A stretch of DNA of 64,000 nt from contig SCOE01000010.1 in assembly GCA_005503065.1 (NCBI GenBank), forward strand, positions 1-64,000, read 5' to 3'. This document shows positions 17,342 to 27,034 of the stretch, one piece after another. Under the pieces are notes generated by a model, which worked only from the letters and a program-made list of their open reading frames with translations, was not told the origin of the DNA and made no database searches. The position numbers were made by a program, and so were the translations under genes. The DNA comes from Comamonadaceae bacterium ALPHA2B. Its GTDB lineage: Bacteria > Pseudomonadota > Gammaproteobacteria > Burkholderiales > Burkholderiaceae_C. How positions within the stretch are numbered: position 1 is the stretch's first letter; each line of letters opens with the position of its first letter.

Positions 17342-18697
17342 GTGAACCGCGGCGCCTCCTTCCCGCGGGTGGCCGTCATCGGCGCCGGCATTTCCGGCCT
17401 CGCAGCCGCCCACGCGCTGCGCCATGAGGCCCGGGTCACCCTCTTCGAAGCCGAGCCCCGCCTCGGCGGCCACGCGAACACCGTCGACGTGACCCTGCCG
17501 GTGAACGGCACGCCGGTCACCCACGGTGTCGACACCGGCTTCCTGGTCTACAACGACCGCACCTACCCCCGGCTCATCGGCCTGCTGGCCGAACTGGGCG
17601 TGGACACCGCCGAATCGGACATGTCCTTTTCGGTGCAGGCGCCGCGGCCGGGCCGCTCGCCGCTGGAGTGGAGCGGAAGCAGCCTGGCGACGGTGTTCGC
17701 GCAGCCCTCCAACCTGCTGTCGCCGCGCTTCCTCGGCATGCTGGCCGACCTGCTGCGCTTCAACCGGCTCACGACCCGCATCGCCTTGAACGGAACCCGG
17801 GCCGAGCGCGCCGAACCGCTGGGGGCCTTCCTCGACCGCCATCGCTTCGGCACTGCCTTCCGCGAAGGCTACTTCCTGCCCATGGTCGGCTGCATCTGGA
17901 GCTGCCCGACGGCGCAGATGCTGCAGTTCCCGGTCGCCACGCTGATCCGCTTCTGCCACAACCACGGCCTGCTGCAGATCGCCGACCGGCCGCAGTGGCG
18001 CACGGTGCGCGGCGGTTCGCGCCAGTACGTGCAGCGCATCGCCGCGGCGCTCGAAGAGGCGGGCACCGAGATCCACGTCGACACCCCCGTGCGCCGCCTG
18101 CTGCGCACCGCCGATGGCGTGCGCGTGCACACCGACGCCGGCGTGCGCCGCTTCGACCACCTGGTGCTGGCGACGCATTCCGACCAGGCCCTGGCGCTGC
18201 TGGGCGGCGACGCGAGCGCCGACGAGCGCGCGGTGCTGGGCGCGATCCGCTACCACTGCAACCGCGCAGTGCTGCACACCGACGCTGCCATGCTGCCCAC
18301 CCGCCGCGCCGCCTGGGCCGCCTGGAACTACGAACGCGCGGGCGACGCCGCGCAGGAGTCGGGCGCCGTGTGCCTGCACTACCTGCTCAACCGCCTGCAG
18401 CCGCTGCCCTGGTCGCAGCCGGTGATCGTGTCGCTGAATCCGGTGCGCCCGGTGGCGCGTACTGAGGTCATGGCCGAATTCGACTATGCCCACCCGGTGT
18501 TCGACCTCGCCGCGCTGCGTGCGCAGGCCGAGGTCCCGGCATTGCAGGGCCTGCGCAACACCTGGTTCGCCGGGGCCTGGATGGGCTACGGCTTCCACGA
18601 GGACGGGCTGAAGGCGGGCCTGGCCGCCGCCGAAGGGGTGCGCGAACGGATCGGCGCTGCATCGACGGCAGGCGTGGACCTGCTGCAGGCCGCATGA
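17342..18697 (+). CDS. NAD(P)/FAD-dependent amine-oxidase-like oxidoreductase
   Basis: A 451-residue flavoprotein, first gene of a seven-gene operon. The N-terminal dinucleotide-binding fold is clear (VIGAGISGLAAAHAL, then FEAEPRLGGHA, and HGVDTGFLVYNDRTYP). It belongs to the amine oxidase/phytoene desaturase-like group that recurs next to DUF1365 and cyclopropane-fatty-acid-synthase-like genes. By analogy with the flavoprotein desaturase of furan fatty acid synthesis in Rhodobacter sphaeroides it may oxidise a methylated or cyclopropanated acyl chain (inference, orthology not tested). Start is GTG at 17342 with AGGGGA about nine bases upstream. Its stop overlaps the next start as ATGA. Confidence 0.85.
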   Translation: MNRGASFPRVAVIGAGISGLAAAHALRHEARVTLFEAEPRLGGHANTVDVTLPVNGTPVTHGVDTGFLVYNDRTYPRLIGLLAELGVDTAESDMSFSVQAPRPGRSPLEWSGSSLATVFAQPSNLLSPRFLGMLADLLRFNRLTTRIALNGTRAERAEPLGAFLDRHRFGTAFREGYFLPMVGCIWSCPTAQMLQFPVATLIRFCHNHGLLQIADRPQWRTVRGGSRQYVQRIAAALEEAGTEIHVDTPVRRLLRTADGVRVHTDAGVRRFDHLVLATHSDQALALLGGDASADERAVLGAIRYHCNRAVLHTDAAMLPTRRAAWAAWNYERAGDAAQESGAVCLHYLLNRLQPLPWSQPVIVSLNPVRPVARTEVMAEFDYAHPVFDLAALRAQAEVPALQGLRNTWFAGAWMGYGFHEDGLKAGLAAAEGVRERIGAASTAGVDLLQAA

Positions 18698-19551
18698 GCT
18701 CGCCGGTGGCCGGCATGGCGCCGGCGCGCGCCATCGCGCCGCAGGCATCCGCCGCGACCGTGCCGGCGCAGTTGCTGATCGGTTTCGGCGAGGTGCGCCA
18801 TGCGCGGCTGCGCCCGAAGGCGAACGCCTTCGCCTATCCGACCTACTTCCTGATGCTGCCGATGCGCAGCCTGCGTGACGGCGCAATGCCCGCCGGCGCG
18901 CTGCCGCTCAACCGGCCCGGCTGGCTGTCCTTCCACGACCGCGACCACGGCGACGGCCGCGGCCCCGAGGCGGGCGGTGCGCTGGCCTGGCTCGACGAGT
19001 TGCTGGCGCAGCACGGCATCCGCGACGCCACCGGTGAAGTCTGGCTGCACTGCTATCCGCGCGTGATGGGCTACACCTTCAAGCCGGTGAGCTTCTGGTA
19101 CTGCCATGCCGCCAACGGCGCGCTGCGCGCGATCGTGGTGGAGGTGAACAACACTTTCGGCGAACGCCACTGCTACCTGCTGGACCGCCCTGTCCACGGC
19201 ATGGAGCTGCATGCCGCCAAGCGCTTCCATGTCTCGCCCTTCTGCCGCGTCGAGGGCAGCTACCGCTTCCGCTTCTTCGTCGACGAGCAGCGCACGCGCA
19301 CCGTGACGCGCATCGACCACCACGACGACGAAGAGGGCCTGCTGCTGCAGACCAGCGTGAGCGGCCAGTTGGTGCCGCTGACGCGGGCCACGGTGCGTCA
19401 GGCCCTCTGGCGGCACCCGGCGATGACCTTCGGCGTCATCGCCCGCATCCACTGGCAGGCCGCGCGGCTGTGGCTCAAGCGCGTGCCCTTCTTCACCAAG
19501 CCTGCGCGGCCCGAGCACTTCGTGTCGCGCGACGCCGACGCCCCGCACTGA
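18694..19551 (+). CDS. DUF1365 family protein
   Basis: A 285-residue protein of the DUF1365 family, found almost only beside FAD-dependent oxidoreductase and CFA-synthase-like genes. Conserved blocks: GEVRHARLRPKANAFAYPTY, WLHCYPRVMGYTFKPVSFWY, VVEVNNTFGERHCYLL and KRFHVSPFC. No enzymatic function is firmly established as far as I know; the context argues for a role in modification of membrane acyl chains. It starts inside the stop of the preceding gene (ATGA), so the two are probably translationally coupled. Confidence 0.85.
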   Translation: MSSPVAGMAPARAIAPQASAATVPAQLLIGFGEVRHARLRPKANAFAYPTYFLMLPMRSLRDGAMPAGALPLNRPGWLSFHDRDHGDGRGPEAGGALAWLDELLAQHGIRDATGEVWLHCYPRVMGYTFKPVSFWYCHAANGALRAIVVEVNNTFGERHCYLLDRPVHGMELHAAKRFHVSPFCRVEGSYRFRFFVDEQRTRTVTRIDHHDDEEGLLLQTSVSGQLVPLTRATVRQALWRHPAMTFGVIARIHWQAARLWLKRVPFFTKPARPEHFVSRDADAPH

Positions 19552-19570
19552 CGCCCGTGCGCCCCACGCC

Positions 19571-20812
19571 ATGACCCTGTCCACCACCGCCCCCCACTTC
19601 GCGCTGCCCCAGGACGCACCGCGCGCCGCCCGCACCGTGCTGGGCCTGCTGCAGCGCCTGGCGCACGGATCGCTCTCGGTGCAGCTGCCCGATGGCCAGG
19701 TGCAGCACTTCGGCGCCGCGCCCGGCGCCCGGCCGACGGCGTCGATGACGCTGCGCAACTGGACGGTCTGCGCCGCGGCGCTGAAGTCGGGCGACATCGG
19801 CTTCGCCGAAAGCTACATCGCCGGCGACTGGAGCACGCCCGACCTGCCGGCACTGCTGGAGCTGTTCATCGCCAACCGGCGGGCCGTCGAGGACGTGGTC
19901 TACGGCCGCTGGCTGGGCCGCCTGGCCTACCGCGTGCGCCACCTCCTGCAGCGCAACAGCAAGGCCGGCAGCGCCCGCAACATCCAGGCGCACTACGACC
20001 TGGGCAATGCCTTCTACCGCCTGTGGCTGGACGAGACGATGAACTACTCGTCGGCCCTGTTCGGCGGGGACCGCGGCCAGCCGATGGCGCAGGCGCAGAA
20101 GGCCAAGGTGCGGCGCACCCTGCAGCTGGCCGGCGTGCGCCCCGGCGACCGGGTGCTCGAGATCGGCTGCGGCTGGGGCGCCCTGGCCGAGATGGCGACG
20201 ACCGAATTCGGCGCCAGCGTGACCGGCGTGACGCTCTCGCACGAGCAGCTCGCCTTCGCGCGCGACCGGCTCGCCGGCCTGGGTGTCGGCCCCGAGCGCG
20301 CCGACCTGCGGCTGCAGGACTACCGCGACATCACCCTGCCGGCGGGCGACGCCGGCTACGACGCGGTCTGCTCGATCGAGATGGTCGAGGCCGTCGGCCG
20401 CGAGTACTGGCCGACCTACTTCGGCGCCATCGCCCGCCTGCTCAAGCCGGGCGGGCGCGCCTGCGTCCAGAGCATCGTGATCGACGACGCGCTGTGGCCG
20501 CGCTACATCCGCTCGACCGACTTCATCCAGCAATACATCTTCCCGGGCGGCTGCCTGCCCTGCCCGTCGGAGCTCAGGCGGCAGGCCGAGGCGGCCGGGC
20601 TGGCGCTGGTGGACGAATTCGCCTTCGGTAGCGACTACGCCGAGACGCTGCGCCGCTGGCGCGACCGCTTCCTGGCCGAGCGCCAGGCCGTGCTGCAACT
20701 GGGTTTCGACGAAAGGTTCATGCGCCTATGGGAGTTCTACCTCGCCTACTGCGAAGCGGCCTTCACGCAGGCCAACATCGACGTGGTGCAGTACACGCTA
20801 CAAAAACGATAG
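19571..20812 (+). CDS. Cyclopropane-fatty-acid-synthase-like SAM methyltransferase
   Basis: A 413-residue class I SAM-dependent methyltransferase. N-terminal CFA-type domain (GDIGFAESYIAGDW), then NIQAHYDLGNAFYRLWLD and MNYSSALF, SAM-binding motif VLEIGCGWGALAE (about residue 197) and the typical C-terminal FIQQYIFPGGCLP. It transfers a methyl or methylene group to the double bond of an unsaturated phospholipid acyl chain. True CFA synthase makes cyclopropane; related enzymes (UfaM-type) make methyl-branched precursors of furan fatty acids. The operon setting with an FAD enzyme makes the second plausible, but I cannot separate them here. A dispersed repeat begins inside the last codons of this gene. 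Confidence 0.88.
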   Translation: MTLSTTAPHFALPQDAPRAARTVLGLLQRLAHGSLSVQLPDGQVQHFGAAPGARPTASMTLRNWTVCAAALKSGDIGFAESYIAGDWSTPDLPALLELFIANRRAVEDVVYGRWLGRLAYRVRHLLQRNSKAGSARNIQAHYDLGNAFYRLWLDETMNYSSALFGGDRGQPMAQAQKAKVRRTLQLAGVRPGDRVLEIGCGWGALAEMATTEFGASVTGVTLSHEQLAFARDRLAGLGVGPERADLRLQDYRDITLPAGDAGYDAVCSIEMVEAVGREYWPTYFGAIARLLKPGGRACVQSIVIDDALWPRYIRSTDFIQQYIFPGGCLPCPSELRRQAEAAGLALVDEFAFGSDYAETLRRWRDRFLAERQAVLQLGFDERFMRLWEFYLAYCEAAFTQANIDVVQYTLQKR

Positions 20813-21354
20813 CGATCTGCGCAGAACTGGCGGGCGCTGCAGCCCTTTTTGGCTTGAATTCCCTGGTGCAGGCCTCGGCCCAGCCGGGACCTGCGCCGGC
20901 GGCGGCCCTGCCCGACGCCCGGCCGGCCGGCAGCACGCGGCTGCGCGTGTGGGGCCTGGACATCTACGACGCCAGCCTGTGGGTGGCACCGGGCTTTCGC
21001 GCCGACGCCTGGGCGCAGGGGCGCTTCGCGCTCGAGCTGCACTACCTGCGCAACTTCGATGGCGAGGACCTCGCGCGCCGCTCGCTCGACGAGATGCGGC
21101 GCCAGGGCCCGGTGAGCGACGCACAGGCGCAAGCCTGGCTGGCCGCCATGCGTGCCGCCTTCCCCGACGTGAAGAGGGGTGACAGGCTCACGGGCGTGTA
21201 CGAGCCCGGCGTGGGCGTGCGCTTCTTCCACAACGGCGAGCCGCGCCCGCCGGCGCGCGACGCCGTGTTCGCGCAGCGCTTCTTCGCCATCTGGCTGGAC
21301 GCTCGCACTTCGGAGCCGGCGCTGCGCGAGGCGCTGCTCGCGCCGGCACGCTGA
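20728..21354 (+). CDS. Chalcone-isomerase-like exported protein
   Basis: The C-terminal 150 residues form a chalcone-isomerase-like domain (RLRVWGLDIYDASLWVAPGF, LHYLRNFDGEDLARRSLDEM, VGVRFFHNGE). Such bacterial proteins are normally exported. Here the predicted hydrophobic signal segment (TIAICAELAGAAALFGL, ending QASA) is encoded by a dispersed intergenic repeat. The only ATG in frame is at 20728, 85 bases inside the upstream gene, giving a long Arg-rich n-region; otherwise TTG 20854 or GTG 20866 would start a protein without signal. I give 20728 as the only start that retains the signal. Enzymatic activity is doubtful for this bacterial branch; a lipid-binding role is a guess. Confidence 0.72.
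   Translation: MGVLPRLLRSGLHAGQHRRGAVHATKTIAICAELAGAAALFGLNSLVQASAQPGPAPAAALPDARPAGSTRLRVWGLDIYDASLWVAPGFRADAWAQGRFALELHYLRNFDGEDLARRSLDEMRRQGPVSDAQAQAWLAAMRAAFPDVKRGDRLTGVYEPGVGVRFFHNGEPRPPARDAVFAQRFFAIWLDARTSEPALREALLAPAR
20797..20858 (+). repeat. Dispersed GCTA..TAGC repeat, copy 3 (inside coding sequence)
   Basis: GCTACAAAAACGATAGC, then GCGCAGAACTGGCGGGCGC, then TGCAGCCCTTTTTGGCTTGAA. It supplies the last codons and stop of the CFA-like gene and, in another frame, the hydrophobic segment of the chalcone-isomerase-like protein. Confidence 0.85.
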
Positions 21355-21356
21355 CC

Positions 21357-22676
21357 GTGGCGCCCGAGCTGCCGCCACCGGCGCGAACCTTCGGTCCCTC
21401 GCAGGGCCTGCGCTACGGGCTGCTCGGGCTGCCGCTGGCCTTCGTCGCGCTGCCGCTGTACGTGCAGTTGCCGCACCACTACGCCGCGAGCTTCGGCGTG
21501 CCGCTGGCGGCGCTGGGCGCAGTGCTGCTGGGTGCACGGCTGTTCGACGCGGTGGTCGACCCGCTGCTGGGGCGGCTGTGCGACGGGTGGTTCCGCCATT
21601 CGTCGCGGGCCGTGCTCGCCGGCGGCGCGGCGGCCGCGGCGATGCTGGCAGCGGGCTTTGCGGGGTTGTTCTTCCCGCAGGCGCTGGTCGACCCGGCACG
21701 CACCGGCGTGTTGCTCGGCGTGGCCGGCGCGCTGCTGACGCTGTCCTACCTCGGCTACAGCCTGCTGTCGATCGCGCACCAGTCCTGGGGCGCGCTGCTG
21801 GGCGGCGATGCGGCCATGCGCAGCCGCGTGGTCGGCTGGCGCGAGGGCCTGGGCCTGGTCGGCGTGGTGCTGGCCTCGGTGCTGCCGGGCCTGGCGGGGT
21901 TGCCGGCGATGGTGGGCTTCTTCGTGCTGGCCCTGGGCGCCGGCTGGCTGGCCTGGACGCGAGCGCCGCGCCCCGCCGCGGCCACGGAGGCCGGGAGCGT
22001 CGACGCCGCGATGCTCTGGCTGCCGCTGCGCCGCCCGGCCTTCCGGCGCCTGCTCGGCGTCTTCGTGCTCAACGGCATCGCCAGCGCCGTGCCGGCCACG
22101 CTGGTGCTGTTCTTCGTGCAGGACCGGCTGCAGGCGCCGCCCGCCATGGAGCCGGCCTTCCTCGGCAGCTACTTCGTTTGCGCTGCGGCCTCGATCCCGC
22201 TGTGGCTGCGCCTGGCGCCGCGCTGGGGCCTGGGGCGCACCTGGCTGGGCGGGATGGGGCTGTCGGTGGCCGTGTTCGCGTGGACCGCGGCGTTCGGCGC
22301 CGGCGACGCGGTTCCCTTCCTCGCCGTGTGCGTGCTGTCGGGCATCGCCCTGGGCACCGACCTCGTGCTGCCGGGCGCCCTGCTGGCCGGCCAGATCGCC
22401 GAGGCGGCCGACCAGCCGCGCGCCGGCGCGTACTTCGGCTGGTGGAACTTCGCCACCAAGCTCAATCTCGCCCTCGCCGCCGGGCTGGCGCTGCCGCTGC
22501 TCGGCGCCGCCGGCTACGTGCCCGGCACACGCGACGCCGAGGGCCTGCGCGCGCTCGGCTGGGCCTACGCGGTGCTGCCCTGCGTGCTCAAGCTGCTCGC
22601 CGCCGGCGCCCTGTGGGCGCTGGTGATCCGACCGGGCGCGGCTTCGCCTTCCTCACCTCTCGCCGATCCCCCATGA
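21357..22676 (+). CDS. MFS transporter, GPH/MFS_2-like
   Basis: A 439-residue integral membrane protein with about twelve hydrophobic segments. The motif FDAVVDPLLGRLCDGW in the first cytoplasmic loop is the signature of the glycoside-pentoside-hexuronide:cation symporter group, which also includes lysolipid transporters such as LplT-like and MelB/MFSD2A-like proteins. Given the lipid operon, a lipid or lipid-precursor substrate is plausible (inference). Start GTG at 21357, two bases after the preceding stop; its own stop overlaps the next ATG as ATGA. Confidence 0.85.
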   Translation: MAPELPPPARTFGPSQGLRYGLLGLPLAFVALPLYVQLPHHYAASFGVPLAALGAVLLGARLFDAVVDPLLGRLCDGWFRHSSRAVLAGGAAAAAMLAAGFAGLFFPQALVDPARTGVLLGVAGALLTLSYLGYSLLSIAHQSWGALLGGDAAMRSRVVGWREGLGLVGVVLASVLPGLAGLPAMVGFFVLALGAGWLAWTRAPRPAAATEAGSVDAAMLWLPLRRPAFRRLLGVFVLNGIASAVPATLVLFFVQDRLQAPPAMEPAFLGSYFVCAAASIPLWLRLAPRWGLGRTWLGGMGLSVAVFAWTAAFGAGDAVPFLAVCVLSGIALGTDLVLPGALLAGQIAEAADQPRAGAYFGWWNFATKLNLALAAGLALPLLGAAGYVPGTRDAEGLRALGWAYAVLPCVLKLLAAGALWALVIRPGAASPSSPLADPP

Positions 22677-23226
22677 CCCCATCGCCCTCCCGCCGCCGCC
22701 TGCTCGGGCTGGCCCTCGCCCTCGGCACCGTCGCCGCCGGCTGGCCGGCTGCGCCAGCCCCGCGCCGGCCGACTACGCCAACGAAAGGCCGGTGCTCTCG
22801 CTGCGCGATTACTTCAACGGCCGCGTCGAGGCCCACGGCATGTTCCAGGACCGCGCCGGCAAGGTCGTCAAGCGCTTCGAGGTGGTGATGGACTGCACCT
22901 GGAGCGGCGACGAGGGCGTGCTGGACGAACGCTTCACCTACAGCGATGGGAGCACGCAGCGCCGCGTCTGGACGCTGCGCGCACTGCCCGGCGGCCGCTT
23001 CACCGGCACCGCGCCCGACGTGGTGGGCACCGCGCAGGGCGAGCAGCGCGGCAACGTCTTCCAGTGGAACTACACGCTGCGCCAGCCGGTGGGCGAGCGC
23101 ACCTTCGACGTGCAGATGGACGACTGGATGTACTTGATGAACGAGCGGGTGATGCTCAACCGCGCACGGATGAGCAAGTTCGGCGTCGAGGTCGGGCAGG
23201 TGACGCTCACCTTCATCAAGCGCTGA
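22673..23226 (+). pseudogene. DUF3833 lipoprotein, broken by a one-base frameshift
   Basis: The ATG at 22673 overlaps the MFS stop (ATGA) and starts a normal signal peptide (MTPSPSRRRLLGLALALGTV). The lipobox LAGC and the whole DUF3833 domain (DYANERPVLSLRDYFNG, FTGTAPDVVGTA, MYLMNERVMLNRARMSKFG) lie in another frame, entered at about 22740. Insertion of one C in GCCGGCTGG would restore GLAGC and a single 185-residue reading frame. Either the gene has recently decayed or the assembly lost a base in a GC run. Without correction the only product is a 144-residue fragment starting at GTG 22792 with no signal. DUF3833 proteins are outer-envelope lipoproteins of unknown function that travel with this operon type. 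Confidence 0.8.
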
Positions 23227-24047
23227 TGCGAGCGCGCATGCCCTGGTTCGCTCCCCTCAACCCGCCGCTGGCCGACTGGCGCGGCAGGACGGCCTGGATC
23301 GTCGGTGCGTCCTCCGGCATCGGCCTGGCGGTGGCGGCGGCGCTCGCGGCGCGCGGTGCCCGCGTCGCCGTGTCGGCGCGCCATCGCGAGGCGCTCGACG
23401 CGCTGGCGGCGCGGCACCGCGCGGCGGAGGGCGAGCCGCCGCGCATCGTGGTCGCGCCGCTGGACGTGACCGACGCGCAGGCGGTGCAGACGGCACACGC
23501 CGGGCTGCGCGAGGCCTTCGCCGGCACGCCGGATTTCGTGCTCCTGTGTGCCGGCACCTACGCGCCGCTGCGCGCGGACGCCTTCGACCTCGGCATCATG
23601 GCGCGCCACCAGCAGGTGAACTACGTCGGTGCGCTGAACGTGCTGGCCGCCGTGCTGCCGGCGCAGCTCGCGCGCGGCAGCGGCCATGTGTCGCTGGTGG
23701 CCAGCGTGGCGGGCTTCCGCGGCCTGCCCAAGAGCCTGGCGTACGGCCCCACCAAGGCCGCACTCACCAACCTCGCCGAGGTGCTGTACGCCGACCTGCA
23801 CGCGCGCGGCCTGGGCGTGAGCGTGGTGCAGCCGGGCTTCGTCGAGACGCCGCTGACCGCGCAGAACGACTTCGAGATGCCGGCGCTCGTGTCGCCCGCG
23901 CAGGCGGCCGACGCGATGCTGGCGGGCTGGGCGCGCGGCGCCTTCGAGATCGACTTCCCGCGCCGGTTCACGGCCTGGATGAAGCTGTTGCGCGTGCTGC
24001 CCTACCGCTGGTACTTCGCGGCGGTGCATCGCTTCACGGGGCTTTGA
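23226..24047 (+). CDS. Short-chain dehydrogenase/reductase
   Basis: A 273-residue classical SDR: cofactor motif VGASSGIG (about residue 25-32), NxxG-like CAG block, catalytic Ser in LVASVAG and YGPTK as the Tyr-x3-Lys pair, then VQPGFVETPLT. The C-terminal tail (FPRRFTAWMKLLRVLPYRWY) is amphipathic and may touch the membrane, common in SDRs acting on lipids. The start overlaps the DUF3833 stop by one base (TGATG). Last gene of the operon; a dispersed repeat follows directly. Confidence 0.88.
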   Translation: MRARMPWFAPLNPPLADWRGRTAWIVGASSGIGLAVAAALAARGARVAVSARHREALDALAARHRAAEGEPPRIVVAPLDVTDAQAVQTAHAGLREAFAGTPDFVLLCAGTYAPLRADAFDLGIMARHQQVNYVGALNVLAAVLPAQLARGSGHVSLVASVAGFRGLPKSLAYGPTKAALTNLAEVLYADLHARGLGVSVVQPGFVETPLTAQNDFEMPALVSPAQAADAMLAGWARGAFEIDFPRRFTAWMKLLRVLPYRWYFAAVHRFTGL

Positions 24048-24048
24048 T

Positions 24049-24108
24049 GCTACCGAATTGATAGCTGATGGCGCAGGGAGGACGGGCGCTGGAGGCCGAT
24101 TGGGCTCA
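24049..24108 (+). repeat. Dispersed GCTA..TAGC repeat, copy 4
   Basis: GCTACCGAATTGATAGC, then a GCGCAGGGAGGACGGGCGC block, then TGGAGGCCGATTGGGCTCA. It begins two bases after the SDR stop and lies between convergent transcription units. Confidence 0.85.
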
Positions 24109-24121
24109 CAAAATCCAGCTC

Positions 24122-24151
24122 ACAAAAATGAAAGGCGCCCCAAGGCGCCTT
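24122..24151 (-). terminator. Rho-independent terminator of the GST gene
   Basis: Read on the minus strand: AAGGCGCC-TTGG-GGCGCCTT followed by TCATTTTTG. A perfect eight-base stem with a T-rich tail, 20 bases after the glutathione S-transferase stop. Confidence 0.75.
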
Positions 24152-24171
24152 GGCGGCGGGGCACGTTCGCC

Positions 24172-24786
24172 TCAGGCCGGCCGCGTGTCGGCGAAGCTCG
24201 GACGCTGCAGCAGTTTCTCGTGCAGACGGTCGAGGTTCGGGAATTCGCCGCGCCAGTCGAGTTCGGGGAAGCGGAAGCCGATCCAGCCCAGCGCGCAGCC
24301 GACGGCGATATCGGACAGGCTCAGGTGGATGCCACTGCAGAACGGCTTGTCGCCCAAGCCCTTGGCCATGGCGGCGATGCCCTGCTCGACCTTGGCGCGC
24401 TGGCGGTCCATCCAGGCCTGGCTGCGCTCGCCGTCGGCACGCTTGCGCCATGTGGCTTCCATGCGCCACAGCACGCCGGCGTCCATCACGCCGTCGGCCA
24501 GCGCTTCCCAGGTCTTGACCTCGGCGCGTTCGCGGCCCGAGGCGGGGATCAGCTTGCCGACGGGCGAGAGGGTGTCGAGGTATTCGACGATGACGCGCGA
24601 GTCGAACATCGCCTCGCTGCCGTCCATGATGAGGCAGGGCACCTTGCCCAGGGGGTTGGAGGTGGAGATGGTGGTCTCGTCGGACCACACGTCCTCCTGC
24701 ACGAACTGGTAGTCCAGCCGCTTCTCGGCCATGACCACGCGCACCTTGCGCACGTAGGGGCTGGCGGTCGATCCGATCAGTTTCAT
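24172..24786 (-). CDS. Glutathione S-transferase
   Basis: A 204-residue cytosolic GST. Thioredoxin-like N-terminal domain begins MKLIGSTASPYVRKVRVVM, with the SPY(V) catalytic region and the cis-Pro/ExS element (GKVPCLIMDGSEAMFDSRVI) that binds glutathione. All-helical C-terminal domain (about 85-200) with the SLSDIAVGCALGWIGFR helix. Resembles the YibF-type family. Substrate unknown. Single-gene unit with its own terminator, convergent with the lipid operon and divergent from purB. Confidence 0.9.
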   Translation of the reverse strand: MKLIGSTASPYVRKVRVVMAEKRLDYQFVQEDVWSDETTISTSNPLGKVPCLIMDGSEAMFDSRVIVEYLDTLSPVGKLIPASGRERAEVKTWEALADGVMDAGVLWRMEATWRKRADGERSQAWMDRQRAKVEQGIAAMAKGLGDKPFCSGIHLSLSDIAVGCALGWIGFRFPELDWRGEFPNLDRLHEKLLQRPSFADTRPA

Positions 24787-24907
24787 TGCGGGCGGGTCCC
24801 TCGGAAATGGTTCTTGGCGCCCCGGGGTCGGGGCTCCAGCCCGCCCCCTGGGGTCAGGGCGAACGGCCGGACGCCGGATCGCCTTGGGAGTTGCGTTTCG
24901 ATTCTAG

Positions 24908-26377
<1,470 letters not shown>

Positions 26378-26386
26378 CGCCTTTCT

Positions 26387-26448
26387 TTCAAGCGAAATCG
26401 GCCTGCAGCGCCCGTCCATCGGGCGCGACGCGCTACCAAAACAAGAGC
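26387..26448 (-). repeat. Dispersed repeat, copy 5 (reverse orientation)
   Basis: Read on the minus strand: GCTCTTGTTTTGGTAGC, then GCGCCCGATGGACGGGCGC, then TGCAGGCCGATTTCGCTTGAA. The only copy on the minus strand. It occupies nearly all of the gap between purB and yaeQ and ends eight bases before the yaeQ start, so it must carry or replace the yaeQ ribosome binding region. Confidence 0.85.
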
Positions 26449-26456
26449 AATCACCC

Positions 26457-27017
26457 GTGGCGCTCAAATCCACCATCTTCAAGGCCAACGTGGCCGTGGC
26501 CGACATCGACCACGGCTACTACGCCGACCACGCGCTGACCCTGGCGCGCCATCCCAGCGAGACCGACGAACGGATGATGATCCGGCTCGTGGCGCTGGCA
26601 CTCAACGCCCACCAGCTGCAGGACACCTGCGGCGGCGACGGCACGCTGGCCTTCGGCGCGGGGCTGTCGGACCCCGACGAGCCCGACGTGTGGCTGCGCG
26701 ACTTCACCGGCCGCGCGCGCCTGTGGATCGAGGTCGGCCAGCCCGAGGACAAGCCCGTCATCAAGGCCTGCGGCAAGGCCGACCAGGTCATCGTCTACGC
26801 CTTCGCCCACTCGGCCGACATCTGGTGGCGCGGCATCGAAACCAAGCTCGCCCGGCCGCAGAACCTGCAGGTCTGGCGCATCCCGACGGCCGCCTCGCAG
26901 CAGCTCGCCACGCTGGCCCAGCGCAGCATGCAGCTGCAGGCCACGGTGCAGGAAGGCGCGCTGATGCTCGGCGACGGCAGCACCACGGTCGACATCGAGC
27001 CGCTGCGCTGGAAGTAG
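26457..27017 (+). CDS. yaeQ: YaeQ family protein
   Basis: A 186-residue member of the YaeQ family, recognised from MALKSTIFKANVAVADIDHGYY, ETDERMMIRLVALAL, WIEVGQPEDKPVIKACGKAD and the C-terminal block. The fold is related to PD-(D/E)XK nucleases, with the E(V)GQP and K-x-AD positions forming the pocket. E. coli YaeQ was once proposed to compensate for loss of the RfaH elongation factor; its biochemical role is uncertain. Start is GTG at 26457. No Shine-Dalgarno is obvious because the dispersed repeat lies directly upstream. Confidence 0.88.
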   Translation: MALKSTIFKANVAVADIDHGYYADHALTLARHPSETDERMMIRLVALALNAHQLQDTCGGDGTLAFGAGLSDPDEPDVWLRDFTGRARLWIEVGQPEDKPVIKACGKADQVIVYAFAHSADIWWRGIETKLARPQNLQVWRIPTAASQQLATLAQRSMQLQATVQEGALMLGDGSTTVDIEPLRWK

Positions 27018-27034
27018 GGCCGGCGCCCGGCCTC

